A stretch of 42,292 bases of DNA from Fretibacterium sp. (GTDB taxonomy: Bacteria; Synergistota; Synergistia; Synergistales; Aminobacteriaceae), in contig JAILIX010000093.1 in NCBI GenBank assembly GCA_024695065.1, positions 1 through 42,292 on the forward strand, given 5' to 3'. Numbering within the stretch: position 1 is the first letter of the stretch; each line of letters opens with the position of its first letter. The notes beneath the pieces were generated by a model. That model was not told the origin of the DNA. It ran no database searches and was given only the letters and a program-made list of their open reading frames with translations. The translations under genes and the position numbers were made by a program. Positions 42,257 to 42,292 of this stretch are shown one piece after another.

Positions 42257-42292
42257 ACATCCGCCCGTTTGAGGAAAGTTTCAGGGCGCCGC

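Overview
The window looks like part of a chromosome from a Gram-negative-type (diderm) anaerobe, most likely a member of the Synergistota. The reasons are: a DUF3798 periplasmic protein, an AsmA/TamB-like envelope protein and a SurA/PpiD-like chaperone (two membranes); a TAXI-type TRAP transporter and an NSS-family transporter, both common in amino-acid-fermenting Synergistota; a Firmicutes-like ctsR-clpC pair; and high-GC coding sequence. The phylum call is inference from gene content, since there is no rRNA gene here. No tRNA, rRNA, prophage, insertion sequence or CRISPR array was seen.

Left part (1-24.0 kb) is mostly on the minus strand. 1-3.7 kb: three exported proteins of unknown role (one cut by the window edge, one YbjN-like, one DUF3798) and a SurA_N-like membrane-anchored protein with a 10-residue repeat tail. 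3.8-6.3 kb: polA. 6.4-11.1 kb: a sugar ABC importer (ATPase, permease, binding protein) with a polyol/sorbitol-type dehydrogenase, driven from a good promoter at 11.16-11.19 kb. 11.3-13.1 kb: an acyltransferase-3 protein and a lone prepilin-like protein. 13.4-14.0 kb: a plus-strand Cys/His protein of unknown role. 14.0-21.4 kb: a tightly packed operon in the order AsmA-like, MATE, birA, bioY, CDF transporter. 21.5-22.2 kb: a plus-strand secreted or anchored thermonuclease. 22.2-23.9 kb: dnaG.

Right part (24.1-42.3 kb) is mostly on the plus strand. 24.1-28.5 kb: the replication/ribosome operon rpsF-ssb-rpsR-DUF2232-rplI-dnaB, with a strong promoter and a structured leader. 28.5-31.5 kb (minus): TAXI-TRAP permease and binding protein. 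31.5-33.0 kb: a divergent Nudix / acetyltransferase pair. 33.1-36.2 kb: ctsR-clpC with a CtsR-like operator. 36.2-39.6 kb: a small charged helical protein, then metF, a cobalamin-dependent methionine synthase reactivation protein, and trmFO, which share 5,10-methylene-tetrahydrofolate chemistry. 39.8-42.3 kb: a branched-chain aminotransferase next to an NSS-type amino-acid symporter.

The most unusual structure is a family of 24-bp palindromic repeats at 16.38-16.56 kb and 17.95-18.03 kb. The unit length is a multiple of three, the consensus is free of stop codons in all six frames, the palindrome shows a compensatory stem change between copies, and the repeats supply the N-termini of both BirA and the MATE transporter. 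Other points of interest are the duplicated hairpin in the rpsF leader, the nested inverted repeats around the ctsR promoter, and an apparent ATT start codon for the DUF2232 membrane protein.
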